Below, piece after piece: positions 22,770 to 34,416 of a stretch of 64,000 nucleotides of DNA. Position numbers and translations under genes: made by a program. The notes beneath the pieces were generated by a model. That model was not told the origin of the DNA. It did no database searches and saw nothing but the letters and a program-made list of their open reading frames with translations. Numbering within the stretch: position 1 is the first letter of the stretch; each line of letters opens with the position of its first letter. Origin of the DNA: Melampsora larici-populina 98AG31 (lineage: Eukaryota; Basidiomycota; Pucciniomycetes; Pucciniales; Melampsoraceae). The stretch covers positions 3,768,160-3,832,159 of the forward strand of contig NW_006768766.1 in assembly GCF_000204055.1 (NCBI RefSeq), given 5' to 3'.

Positions 22770-23936
22770 TCATTCACTATAGCCACAATGATGGTAAAGA
22801 GGACGCAATAAATCTCCGACAAATGTCCTGCTTGCTATTTTGGTGATTGCTTTGACAGGGTTAGATGTAGTAGCCAAGACCTGACACCTTCGACAATCAG
22901 CTTTGAAGACATTGAAACCCAGCTCAATAGGGTTCAACTCCGGGCAATACGCAGGCAAGTAACGGAGGAGGACACCTATGGCATTAAACCAGTTCGTCAG
23001 TTAGTGTTGATAGGTTTGATTGAAAGAAAAAAAGCACCTTTTTTCTCACAGAGAGACGCAATGCGGCCACCGTGATGAATAGATGCGTTGTCGAGTACGA
23101 GGACACTGTTAGGGCCGGGATATCGATTCATTCTAGGTAGCTTTTGGAAAATGATTGGGTGTTGGTGTCATTGCTATCGTAATCCACAAAGAAATACATA
23201 CTGACCACTTTGTATTTCAAGAACGACTCAAAACGCTTCCGATTGACCGTGCCCTCCAACACCGAGAGACCTATGAGATCATGATAACCAATTGCTGGAA
23301 TAAGGGAATAACGGCCGCTATGAATCCTGGGGACTTTCCGGGTTGTTCGAAGACCAATTTTGGCTCGCTGGCGGAATCGGAGCAAGTCGCGCGCACATAC
23401 AGCACTCTCATCTATCAAATTGAGAACATTAATCGAAGAAAAGTGTGAAAATGTGAGAAAAAGAAATACTTACCTGTAAACACCAAGAAGTTTGCTGGAA
23501 AACCCATCATACGATCCATCCATTTATATTTTGCAACCAAATCCTTCCGAACGCTGCTGACACAAGCTTTCTTCAGAGTAATTTGGAGTCGTTTCTGAAG
23601 TTCCAGCTGTACAGTACTGATGGAAGGCATTTTGCCCTGTTCGTTATACAGTCGTTCACGGATCTCATCCAGGAATAGCGAAGGATGCTCCTCAACTAAT
23701 GCCTCCATGAAATCACGGTCAGCTTGATTCAAAAGAAGGGGTTTTCCTCGAGATTTGTATTCGTGAGGGTCCCGGATAACCGCTTGAGTACGGCGGTAGA
23801 GTTGAGTCCATCGAATGAGAGAGCGTTGCGAGATTCGTTTGTGGAGGCGCCGGCGGATGATTGAAAGGGGAATTCGCCGAAGTCGCCAATCGACTGCAAC
23901 AACTTTGATGTCGGCGGAATATCGTCGAAACGGCAT
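22770..23936 (-). CDS. Tc1/mariner-type DD34E transposase
   Basis: Four exons (23936-23474, 23411-23206, 23140-23038, 22975-22770) encode 325 residues. The N-terminus (RRYSADIKVVAVD to RSLIRWTQLYRR) is a helix-turn-helix DNA-binding region, followed by a second one (LFLDEIRERLYNEQGK). The catalytic DDE_3 triad is the Asp of TDES, the Asp of VLVLDNASIHHGG and the last Glu of CPELNPIE, with 34 residues between the second Asp and the Glu. No stop or frameshift is seen and all introns are GT-AG. The enzyme should cut and paste the element at TA sites. It ends only about 590 bp from the stop of the accessory gene on the other strand. Confidence 0.88.
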
Positions 23937-24187
23937 GGTAGGTGAATTGAGGTGGTGGTAGAATTGATTAGGGGTGTGAGGTGAGGGTGGACACTGGCGT
24001 GAGTGCCAGTTCAGTCAAATTGAGCAGGCCTCGTCATCAGCCGCAGCTGCTGCGCAGCAGCTGCGGCCAAATTCCTGTGAAGCAAACGTGCCACAGGTGA
24101 CAACATTTCTAGCAAATGTAATAAACTTTCCTTCAATCTCCCTTTAATTGACACACCATTCATATTCACTCTTTATGCGATTCATCA

Positions 24188-27100
24188 ATGGGCAAAGCCA
24201 AGAAAGCAAAATCAAATTCAAAAGCATCAGTCAAAGCAGCTAAAAAAGAAAAACAAGCTAAAAAATTAGAACAAAAATCAAAAAAACAAATTAAAGCTGA
24301 AAAAGTTGCAGAAGAAGAAGACCTTTTAGTTACATTAGAAGAATTTAGAAAGTTGAGTACATTCCTGTTACACTTCTTGAATACAACATTTATGGGGAAA
24401 AAAAATTGAAACTGAAATATACAATTTTTCTTTTCTGATCATGATGATGGGTTTCGTAGGAAATGGGAAGATGATCATAAAGTTACTGAAGATCTGATCG
24501 ATGGTCCTCCAAGTAGAAGAGCCAATGCTTCATTAACTCCTGATCCAGTTAACCCACATCTTTGGTTATTTGGAGGTAAAGATTTCGAAAACCTTTTAAC
24601 TTTTTTTCAAAACAAGAATCAAGACTTTCAAGATCTCTAACACACCTGAATGATTACCTTTTTATTTAGGCGAATTCTTTGATGGAACTCACGCATTTTT
24701 CTACAACGATTTATATGTGCGTGGGGAAAACAATCTCACATTGTAAATTTATCACGATCTCAAAATATTGAAGAGATCATTGGGATTTCGAAACATTTTC
24801 TAGCGGTTTTCACCCGATAAGAATGAATGGAGAAGATATAGTTCACCAACATTTCCAGGACCTAGGTCTGCTCATCAAATTGTAGCAACACCAGCAGGTG
24901 GTGGAAAACTTTGGTTGTTTGGTAAGTAATTATGTGTCAGATTTCGAGAAAAATGTTCAAGATGTTAATCTATTATGTGAATAGGCGGAGAGTTTGCATC
25001 AGTCAATCAAACTTCATTTCATCATTACCGTGACTTGGTAGGGTTCAAGAAAAATCTTACGATCTCGCCTCATGCCTTACTAACTCGCGTTGACTTGGAA
25101 TTGAATAGTGGTGTTTTGATCTAGGGACTCATACATGGGAAAGAATTAATACAAAGCTCATGCCATCGGCTCGTAGTGGACATCGAATGACGGTCTGGAA
25201 ACAATGGATTGTACTGTTTGGCGTATGTTCACTTATACCTAGATGATTTACGCATCATCGATTGATGGCTGATATCCTTCTGGCTCATTTTGAAAGTAGG
25301 GCTTTCACGGTAAGTGTTGAGCTACTCGAGTATTTCCTCCTTTGGTGTCAAGACAACATTATGTATTCATGCTAGAATTCTGATCTACTATTTGACTTTC
25401 GTGAACGCGCTTTGGATCTTAAAAGATGTGGGAATCCGTACCAATTATTTGAATGATCTTTGGTTATTTGACACTCTCGAGTACAAATGGCAACAATTCA
25501 CTGTTAAAGATACTGAACGATGGCCAAGGTATGTTGTTGATTTGGTTTCAAACGAGGTCAATGATTCCTGAAACTGTTCACATTAGTCCTCGATCAGGGT
25601 TCAGTCTCTTATCTACACCAGAGGGGATAGTCTTACATGGTAAGTTTGGCCACTGTGCTCAATGGAATCCTCATTATCTTTCAGAGACTTGACCCAGATC
25701 TGAACTCGTTGATATTGACGAACGTTGTTGTGTTGATCAGGCGGGTATTGTAAGATCTATACCACCAAGACGAAATCAAAAGGTGTTGCCTTGGACGATA
25801 CATTCTTTCTCAAATTAGATTCGACAAAGGCAGATTGGATGAAGACTTTGAAGTGGGATAAACGGAAGAAAGTTGGAACGATGCCAAATCTCAGAAGTGG
25901 ATCTACAATGGTGAATTGGGTAAACAAATCCATGGGGATCGGTTTTGGAGGAGTATTAGATGTAGCAGATGAAGAAGAAGGATTAGTCAGTGAATTTTAT
26001 AATGACTTGTCAGTCTTTTTTTCTCTGAGAAATCTATTTGGAGAACATCGTAAGATTTGACTTGTGGATCATGGTTTGAAGTATATAGGTACGCATACCA
26101 GTTGACTGGAAATGGTCGATGGATGATACTCAATCTCAAAAAGAAGAAGAAACCTGGTCAAGCAAAGCGTAAGAAGGCTCAAAACCAAGAGCAAGCGCCT
26201 GATCATTCACCACCGAAACAGGAACCTGAAGAGATGATCGAAGACGAAGATTTGGATGATGAGGAACGGGCTGAAGAAGCTAGATTGAGAGCTGAACAAG
26301 CTTTGCGAGATGATCTGAAACGTGCCAAAGAGCCACCTGTTCCATCAGTACCTGCAAAGGCAGATGAGACACCAGTGGATGATAACATGGATGATCCAGA
26401 GAAATCGATTCCCTTGGCACGATACAATCCAATGCTAGCGGTCTTGAAAAATACCCTTTACATGTTGAGTCTATTTGATGCACGATTTTCCTTTCCATGC
26501 GTATCTAACTCCTATTTATATCCTTAGTTATGGTGGGATATTCGAGGCTGGCGACAGAGAATACACTTTACAATCATTTTATTCTCTTGCTCTGGATAAG
26601 CTAGATCGGTATATGTGTTTGCGAGATGACGATATACATGAGCATGAGTGGAATGAGGAAGTTGAAAGTAGCGAGAGTGATGATGAGGAAAATGAAGATC
26701 AAGACGAAAATGATAGTGACGGTGACGGTGCTTCTAGTGAAAGTGGTGATGATGAAGCTGAAGCTGAAGCTGAAATTCATGAAATGGTGGTAGATGCAGA
26801 TATCAAGGACGAAGAACAAGCCAAAGTGAGTGCCTAGACGTAGGTCTATTTTGGGTGTGTATTGACAAGCGCTTCATTGAATTTTCTGTCGAGTAGGAAG
26901 AATTGAGGGCGCGTGCAGAAGCATTCATCGGAGTCTCTAAGGGTGCTGAAAGATCAATAGATGAAGTCATGAGCACACCACTGCCCGGTGAATCTCTGAA
27001 AAAGTTTTATGATCGTAGTCGAGAAGTAAGCTGTTCTCAATCTTTCTACCAGAGTGATGATATTGACTAATGTCTCTGCTGGTACAGTACTGGGCACAGA

Positions 27101-27496
27101 AAGCCCATACAACTTCTCAGCACCGTGGCAAAGAGCTTCGGAGAGATGGTAAGCGTGCGATATCTACTCCATTGAGACCTGTGCAACCTGCTGTTTCTAG
27201 AGGAATTAACGGCTTTCCCTTTACTTTATCCACATGATGGCCTCAACTACAAAGGCTTTTCTCATGCTGAAGAACGATATAGTGAGTGATAGCCACTTAT
27301 ACTTCGCTTTGCTTCAAGTTCCAATACTGATAGCTTTGTATGGGATCCTATTATCATGTCGCTAGACGAATACAAACCATTGCTGGATGAAATTGAACGC
27401 ATACAGGCCGAAGCTGGCATCGAAGCTGCAGATGTTCAGCATCGCACAGGGCCGGGTGCAAGCGGTGTTGGTCAAGAAAGTCGACATCGACGATGA
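24188..27496 (+). CDS. Kelch-repeat protein, Kel3/KLHDC4 family
   Basis: Sixteen exons encode 706 residues, from MGKAKKAK at 24188 to the stop at 27496. A Lys-rich N-terminus leads to the family block TLEEFRKKWEDDHKVTE, then kelch repeats with repeated GG pairs (LWLFGGEFFDGTHAFFYNDL, GGEFASVNQTSFHHYRDLW, GGFHDVGIRTNYLNDLWLFD, HGGYCK, IYGGIFEAGDREYTL). A very acidic segment follows, and the C-terminus holds the DUF4110-type helical domain (WAQKAHTTSQHRGKELRRD). Exon 7 (25300-25309) is only 10 nt. The yeast homologue Kel3 is cytoplasmic and of unclear function. The gene is divergent from the CCDC137-like gene, with the Tc1-like element between. Confidence 0.87.
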
Positions 27497-27649
27497 CATA
27501 TTATACCAGGACGCGTGACTGAGTGCTTATCATCAAAATTTGGCCTGTCGATAGGGCTACCACGGAACAGGCTACCACGGAACAGAATCCCTTAGGATCA
27601 AAAGTCATGATGTATTACATTGAACTGTCAACATTACAAAAATTGGTTT

Positions 27650-28795
27650 TCAAAGTCCATTGTTGTCCATCCATTCTTTTACTTTTTCAAATGCGGTTTG
27701 ATCGGTCATATTTGAATCACCTCCAACAATCTCCAAATGATCCACCTCGTCCGGATAGTCTTTCAATAAGCGATGATCCGGAGCCAGACTTTGTGACGTC
27801 TGACTCGCAGTACTCATGATGAGCGTAGGAAATCGTGGCTCAAAGTCAAAGGATGCTGAATCCTCAGTAGGTGGTGAAATGAGCACTAAACCGCTGAGCG
27901 GGTTTGATGATACATACGTCTGGGCTAGCAGACATTCTAGTCTTCCCTTTGAAAATAGCAAAGGTGGGAAGAAAGATGTGGCCTGTCCGCTTAGCTGGAT
28001 TTGGAGATCTAAAAAATGACAGTGATTGTAGTCAACACGCCAAAGAACAAAAAATGGCGATTAAGTATCATTAGAGATTTGACATACCTCTTTCAAGTTT
28101 TGATAAGTGATGGGTATCGATCGGAGTCTCATTGGAAATTTGACTCGGCAGATATATTGTGACAGTGCTGTATCCTTGTTGATTGAATCGGTGAACCCAG
28201 TTATGAGGCCAGGAAGCCGACATACGTTCTTCGCGTGGCGTTCTGGAGAGACAGAAAGACACATTATGTGAGATCATGAACGCAGATGAACCATTTACAA
28301 TAGTAGAGTCGACCTAGTATGGACGTACTCGGTAGTCTCTCCGTTTGACCGAGTTGTGTCTGTAGTCAGGAATGCCAATGGAAGTGCAAACCTCGTGGTG
28401 CTGTCAGGATCGTTTACCACGATGCGTACGTTACTAGCAAAACCACGTCTGAATCGCGCGCCCTACCACAAAAAACCATGGCGAAGATAGTGAACTTCCA
28501 CATCAGCGACTCGTTGATAGGCAAACAGGCCACTCATGTCTAATCGCGCTTTCGATCAGACTTTGATTTCTTGGGAACTACGGAATTGGCCAAGATAACT
28601 GATTCACAAAACAAAAATGACAAATGACAGGAAATTCTTACATCGTACGCCGAGCGCGATAGGCGGCTGTAGCTGGGTGCATACTTTAACCAATGCATTC
28701 AGGAGCTGTGTCTTTAGTGGAATATCACCTGAAGTACTTTTCGAGGAAGGAAATATTTTAGAAATGGTGGCAATTAAGTTCAGCAACAACCGGAC
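27650..28795 (-). CDS. Alpha/beta-hydrolase-like protein, 5' end unresolved
   Basis: Supported exons on the minus strand are 28795-28642, 28539-about 28502, 28462-28329, 28242-28088 and 28008-27650; phases agree throughout. The order is a hydrophobic N-terminal exon (VRLLLNLIATISKIF), a segment MSGLFAYQR leading into GARFRRGFASNVRI, and then a core with HNWVHRFNQQGYSTVTIYLP and SGLVLISPP typical of alpha/beta-hydrolase strands. The elbow reads LLFSKGRLECLL rather than a clean GxSxG, so catalysis is uncertain. A short model could begin at the ATG 28537-28535; the longer one needs an upstream exon I cannot place. The 39-nt intron near 28463-28501 is short and its donor is ambiguous. Confidence 0.5.
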
Positions 28796-28800
28796 CTTTT

Positions 28801-29430
28801 GTTGGGAAACCCGATTGCCAAGACCGCCTTAACTCATACGGGGCAGAGAGGTAGGAGCAAAATTATCAAAAAGAGCTTTGTTAAAAATCACAGAATCAGG
28901 TTTAAGATGGTCTACCTGAATCTATACAAACAACCTTTCAAATGTCGAAATAGATCACATAACAGAAGTCATTCACACGACCAAATGTTCACCGAGTCGT
29001 GAATATGTTCAAGCAATGTACATGAACAAAACTTGATTGCATTCCACTGAACACGGCAAGTGTGATTAACATTAACACAATATTTAAAGCAAAAAAACCC
29101 AAGAAGAACCACACCAAAAGTGCACATTGATTGTTTACCCTATTCAAAACATTCCACACAACATATAATCAGTCACAAATGTAATCTTCACGAAAAAATA
29201 TTCAAAGGACATACATATCGAGAATTATGCATGTGAGGTACTTTAGATAGAAATGATGAATTGAACGACAATTGGTCCGAAGTGTATGCTGACGTTTGTC
29301 AGGGATTGAGCTTATGTGCTCATGTTGGCCTAGTTTCAAAAGGAGAGCAATCAATTCATCCCCAAGTAGAAAGTTGTAGATTATAAGTACTTTGAAGACA
29401 AGATATATATGGGTATGATTATAAATATGC
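28801..29430. other. AT-rich stretch next to the gap
   Basis: No firm gene. On the minus strand at about 29290-29370 a short frame reads FLLGDELIALLLKLGQHEH, which might be an exon of the kinesin gene interrupted by the gap, but nothing confirms it. Confidence 0.3.
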
Positions 29431-29799
29431 NNNNNNNNNNNNNNNNNNNNNNNNNNNNNNNNNNNNNNNNNNNNNNNNNNNNNNNNNNNNNNNNNNNNNN
29501 NNNNNNNNNNNNNNNNNNNNNNNNNNNNNNNNNNNNNNNNNNNNNNNNNNNNNNNNNNNNNNNNNNNNNNNNNNNNNNNNNNNNNNNNNNNNNNNNNNNN
29601 NNNNNNNNNNNNNNNNNNNNNNNNNNNNNNNNNNNNNNNNNNNNNNNNNNNNNNNNNNNNNNNNNNNNNNNNNNNNNNNNNNNNNNNNNNNNNNNNNNNN
29701 NNNNNNNNNNNNNNNNNNNNNNNNNNNNNNNNNNNNNNNNNNNNNNNNNNNNNNNNNNNNNNNNNNNNNNNNNNNNNNNNNNNNNNNNNNNNNNNNNNN
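29431..29799. other. Assembly gap (369 N)
   Basis: Run of N. It cuts the kinesin coding sequence within or just after its tenth exon. Translated frames across it are meaningless. Confidence 0.99.
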
Positions 29800-32384
29800 A
29801 CCTTTGCAAGGAAAGGGGGGCAAGAGCGGAGTGTCAGCGGTTCCACTCTGAACGAAGGGTTTCCGGACCTAAAAGATTTTTAATCAAAGTAAGTATAAAC
29901 TAGAGAGTAAATCTCACCGTGAACGTATATTCGGGGAAGGAATTTTGGTGTTCGAATGCCTTCGTGGGGTAGGAACAGTGTTCAATAATTCGCTGATCCT
30001 CACGCTGACTGTAGAAATTAATGTAAGTAAAGCGTCGAAGAAAAGGTTGATCAAACTAAACTTTGAACAGATATCAAATCACTTACAATTGATCTTCTAA
30101 GTTGGAAATCCGATCAACCAAGTCGTGATCACGTTCAGCAGCCGTGTTTTCACTTGTATTGGATGATTGAGATCGTGGCGTTGTAGGAGCTTGGAAATCT
30201 AGCAATCCAGCTTCTTTTAACTTGGCATTCAAAAGCGCATCTAGTCGTTTTTCTACCAAAGCGTTCATATTTTTTCGCAGTGCGTTGTTGATTCGCTCTT
30301 CGAGGGCTTTATTTGACATGGGACTATCGCTAGAGCTAATAGGATCCGTGATCCCGAGGGCCATCTGTAGATCCTCGAAATGAGGGGACCGCGGGCTGAG
30401 ACTCGAAGACTTTTTCTTGATGATCAGAGGTCTTGTTTCTAGTCGTGGCAGTAGTGGAGAAGTGCGCCACTGAGAGGGAAGCTCCGGTAATGATGGAACA
30501 CTACTACTAGCTACCAAATTGTGGCCAGGAGGTGTGAATAGGTGACCACTATTACTATGACCCATATGGTGCGCAGGAGGTGTAGATGTGCTTGTTTGGG
30601 TTCCATTGAGCACCGCTAAGGACGGCCGCGGTGCTAGCCTAGGTTTATAAGAATAGGGAACCGCACAGCCATCACTAGAAGAATATTTGATAGTCGTCTC
30701 AGATGGAAGTTGAGGAGCAGATTTGTTGAGAAAGCTGTGCTGGTAGAACGGAGCAGGCGCAAGAGTGTTCTTGACTGCAAATAAAATATAAAAGGTGAGA
30801 TTCCAGATAATCAAATTGACAGGCTTCCAAATGTTGAAACTTACCGGTCTCCTTGTCCCTGACCTGCACTTTGTTTTCCACGTTTCGCGTAAGACTTCCA
30901 AAGTTTAGCGTACTAAAATTGTCCAGCAGCGAACAGGAAGCATCAATATGAATTCAAAAAGGAGCAGAATTGGATGCATGAGAAAAGACAAACTTCATTG
31001 TGTCACGATATTGATATGGGCTGGGTGCAATATTGCATATGACAAGAGCAGATGAGCGCCCACCAAGGCTGTCACTCAGGATCCTCGTCAACTTTGAATC
31101 ACGGTATGGAATCCGACTCTGGTAAAAAAAACCAGCAAGAGATATCAATGCGACCTGGTCATTCACAGGCAGTCAATAAATTACGCACTTCACCTGCATT
31201 TAAAGATCTAACCACTTTCCGTAAAGCAAGCAGACTTTGATTGATCTCCACTGATTCCTTCATACGCTCACGGTTTTCATCATTCCCAGTCTTTTTATTG
31301 TTTTCACTTCCAGCAAGATCGATGAGAACGCATTTTCCCTCGTAAGTTCGACCGCCACGTAGCTGCGTAAGATTTAGATTCAGAATTGCATGTGATCTGT
31401 GTCATCGTCCAATCATGGAATCAGTATGATAGAGCTTCAAGTCACGTATTTTTTTCTGATGAGCGACAAACCTAGATGAAGCGTGGTTCAATTTCGTGCT
31501 TGAAGTTGACCTAGAGCGCATAGCTTTCTCGTAAAATCTTTCAAAGTCATTGATAGTGTAAAGTGGAATCTTGCGTAGATTTGAAACAAAGACTTGTCCA
31601 TTGGTAGCCTCTCTGATGTGTAGATCACCTTTCCCTAAATCTCGAGTACTCGAAGTACCTGCCTCATTCAAAAGATCCCATACTTTATCCTTCCAAATCT
31701 CGAAACAAGACATGGTGACAATGTATTGGGCTGAGGCTCCCTGCTGAATCTTCATTTCGTTCATGTGTTGAAAGATGGCCCTTATAGCTCGAGGGGTGAT
31801 TCCAGGATCTGTAGGCGAACCTTGGAGTGTGTGAGTTTTTCCAGAACCTGTACAGCCAAACCTAAATAAACGCATGGATGTGTCAATCAGAGTCAGATCA
31901 CCAAAACACAAATCATCATCTCTCCTTTGGAAAGCGTACGTGAAGATACTAGCAGTCTATCACAATCATAACAGTGTCAGTTGCGATTCGCCAATCCAGT
32001 ACGATTTGCAGTTTCGACTCACAATACCAGAAAAGACTCCCAAGACCATATCTCGCACTTCGTTATCGAATATTTCTTGCTGAGTACTCCTTTCACCGTA
32101 ACATGCCGAGAAATCGAAACGATTGATTAATTTCTTGATAGGGTCTGGATTCAAAGTAAAGTAAGGTAAAGAGCAATGAGTCAACAGAATTAGTTTAGAG
32201 ATCCTCGAGGTTGGAAAAAGGTCTATCAAAACGTACCTGTAATCCTAATTTCTCTGCGGTTGAGAACTTGTACCACTTCTTGAGAACTTTCAGGTTCATG
32301 AGGTAGTGTAGGCCTAAGTCGACAAACTACTTTAACCACACTATTGTTATCCGTAGAAGATGAGAAAGAGTCACTATCTGGCAT
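29800..32384 (-). CDS. Kinesin-10 (KIF22/Kid-like) motor, 3' end lost in gap
   Basis: Ten exons are visible: 32384-32237, 32144-32023, 31956-31940, 31861-31472, 31396-31189, 31118-30994, 30912-30845, 30774-30087, 30008-29918 and 29868 into the gap. The motor has the P-loop [14 protein letters not shown], switch I as NHASSRSHAIL, switch [17 protein letters not shown] and the microtubule-binding [19 protein letters not shown]. The AGSE-N-KTGN wording and [10 protein letters not shown] favour kinesin-10. Exon 3 is a 17-nt microexon coding TASIFT, without which the P-loop is lost. A Ser/Pro-rich tail and a coiled coil ([30 protein letters not shown]) follow. Family members move chromosome arms during mitosis. 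Whether the C-terminus carries the helix-hairpin-helix DNA-binding region cannot be seen. Confidence 0.85.
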
Positions 32385-33200
32385 TTCCAATTGAGGCGTT
32401 GATGTAAGATGAATCCGATGTTGATTGTTCCTTTGTGTAATCTTCTTTGAAGAGTTTGAAGAAGAACAGAGGATCTGAAGGGGGGGATACTCAAAAGCTT
32501 TTAGAAGTAGGAAGCAGAATCAGTTGAGAGTGTATTATAATTAGGGGGTGATGGTTCTATTTAATAAAAAGTTTATCTATTTGACTGCAGTGTGACTGAG
32601 TGAGTGGTACAGTTTGATGATGCGGCTGCCACATTTGAACCAGTAAAACGGATTGGGTCCCTCGACCTGGTTCTTACGCCACACCACATCCAATCTACCC
32701 GCATTTCTTTTTCAATCTTATCTTCTGCTTCGCAAGGATAAATTACCAATTAAGAATAGAAGAACTCAACAAGAAGAGCATTTTTCTGTTGTCATATCAA
32801 GTCCTTGATACTAAAACCAAGATGATGCCCGCCAACACAGCCGCGAAGTTCTGATGCGGAGTTCAAGAAAAAAATCAAATCCGGATACGTTAATCTACAA
32901 GTCTGCAAAACGTCGCAGCTCTCTCAGATCAGGTACGTATGTAGGGGCAAACTCGCTGAGATCCGCTTCAAGGAAGAAATAGATTCGCATCATCGTCTGC
33001 GCTACCTATAGCGTCATCGGTTTGCAACAGGAGCACAAGATTGATCGCACCTCGCCTTGTTTGAAAGTCTCAAAAAGTACATACACATATTTTTTATCAA
33101 ATTATATGCTCGCTGCGCTCGAAGCGTAGCGTGGGACTTTGTTGAGTTAAATATGGGTTGATGATGATCAGAAAATGTGATATTTTGTTCTATTGACATG
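32385..33200. other. Intergenic, nothing recognised
   Basis: Upstream region of the kinesin gene. An open frame runs 5' of the chosen ATG without another ATG. No other gene or RNA is seen. Confidence 0.4.
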
Positions 33201-33209
33201 GGTAAAAAG

Positions 33210-33812
33210 TTAGCTTAACTAAGCCCCTCGCGCGGCCGCGTCCGCGCCCTCGAAAGAGGGGCTTATGACTAAAACGGGTTTTTTGGCTGTGTGACTCCAT
33301 GTTTTAAGTACCCTTATGTTGTTTTTCTCGTCTCTGCTCTTCCAATTTTCAACAATTTTTCAGACCTTTGAGTATGTTGTTCTTTGTCAAATTGTACATA
33401 TTGTGATATACTTTTCATGAGCAACAGACACCCCTGCATGGCTTGAGAGCTGTGCTGAGGATGCGAAAAACAGGCCTTACGCCGTGTTGTAAATGCCCTA
33501 AGACCACCTAAGCCAGCTGGATTTCCCTCGAATGAAATTCAAAAGCCGCTTAATTACCAATCTTACATCACGATTTCAAAGCACTTCTGCTTCATCTAAA
33601 CCAAAGTAAATGGTACTGTGTTATGTACAACTTGATGAGGAATAACATACTGGAAGGTCTGAAAAATTTAAGAAAATGGGAAGAGCAGAGACGAGAAAAA
33701 CAACATAAGGGTACTTAAAACATGGAGTCACACAGCCAAAAAACCCGTTTTAGTCATAAGCCCCTCTTTCGAGGGCGCGGACGCGGCCGCGCGAGGGGCT
33801 TAGTTAAGCTAA
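33210..33812. mobile_element. 603-bp foldback element with 9-bp target duplication (MULE-like)
   Basis: Two inverted arms of about 170 bp (33210-33383 and 33640-33812) begin TTAGCTTAACTAAGCCCCTC and are near-identical for the outer ~130 bp. The exact 9-mer GGTAAAAAG lies immediately outside both ends (33201-33209 and 33813-33821). Nine-base duplications and long TIRs point to Mutator-like mobilisation. Each arm has an internal hairpin (AAGCCCCTC...GAGGGGCTT) around a GC-rich stretch with GCGGCCGC. No coding capacity. Confidence 0.85.
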
Positions 33813-33821
33813 GGTAAAAAG

Positions 33822-34416
33822 AATGTGGTAAGCAATGCAATGAGCATGCGGTGGGAAGTTGTTGGGGATCTAGAAGGGGCCGGTGCCGATAGGGTAAAAA
33901 CAGGTGGGGAAGGCGCACTCTGCTACCTGCAATGCACAAAAATCACTTGCAATGCATAATTCACTGCAATGGATAGCAGACAGGCAAACTTTTGGGTGTG
34001 GATGACTTTGACGGTTCAGATGAGATCCCCTTCCTTTGATTCCATCCTTGATACTCTGATCATGACACTCATTGTGGAGTATTTTTAGTTGACAGTGGCT
34101 TGTTCATCAATTCTGACTGTCCCTCCCAGCCATTTTGAATCGTAGCGATTGCAAATCACGATCCAAAATTTCTTACAGAAAATGCTGGTTTATATTAGAA
34201 GAAGAGCATACCAAACTAAAAAATTACAACATACAAAAATCGAGCCACCCAGAAAATCCGATTCATACACTCACACTCGGATATTGAATTATGTTCTACA
34301 AAGTCTTTCCGAGTCCAAGTACGTTGAAAAAGGTATAAAGAAAAGCTTAGTGCCATAGGATAGATCATTACCTGTGTTTGCTGTAACACAGGTATTGTGC
34401 TGAGTCCTGACCTAGA
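33822..34416. other. Intergenic, nothing recognised
   Basis: Spacer downstream of the foldback element and of the Sos7-like gene; no coding signal. Confidence 0.4.

Larger units (their letters stand above)
20248..24121. mobile_element. Two-gene Tc1/mariner-type (DD34E) transposon
   Basis: The termini are a 73-bp inverted repeat (left 20248-20320, right 24049-24121) starting TTACATTTGCTAGAAATG, with no mismatch seen. They are flanked by TA (20246-20247 and 24122-24123), the Tc1/mariner target. The inner ends of the TIRs contain a CAG/CTG palindrome (GCAGCTGCTGCGCAGC). Inside are a transposase on the minus strand and a second multi-exon gene on the plus strand, convergent. Most Tc1 elements are under 2.5 kb with one gene, so the 3.9-kb size and second gene are unusual. 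Both genes look unbroken, so the copy may be recent and possibly active. It is inserted between two divergent host genes. Confidence 0.88.

Noticed and set aside
29202..29903. Several long frames across the N run
   Set aside because: They exist only because N does not create stops.
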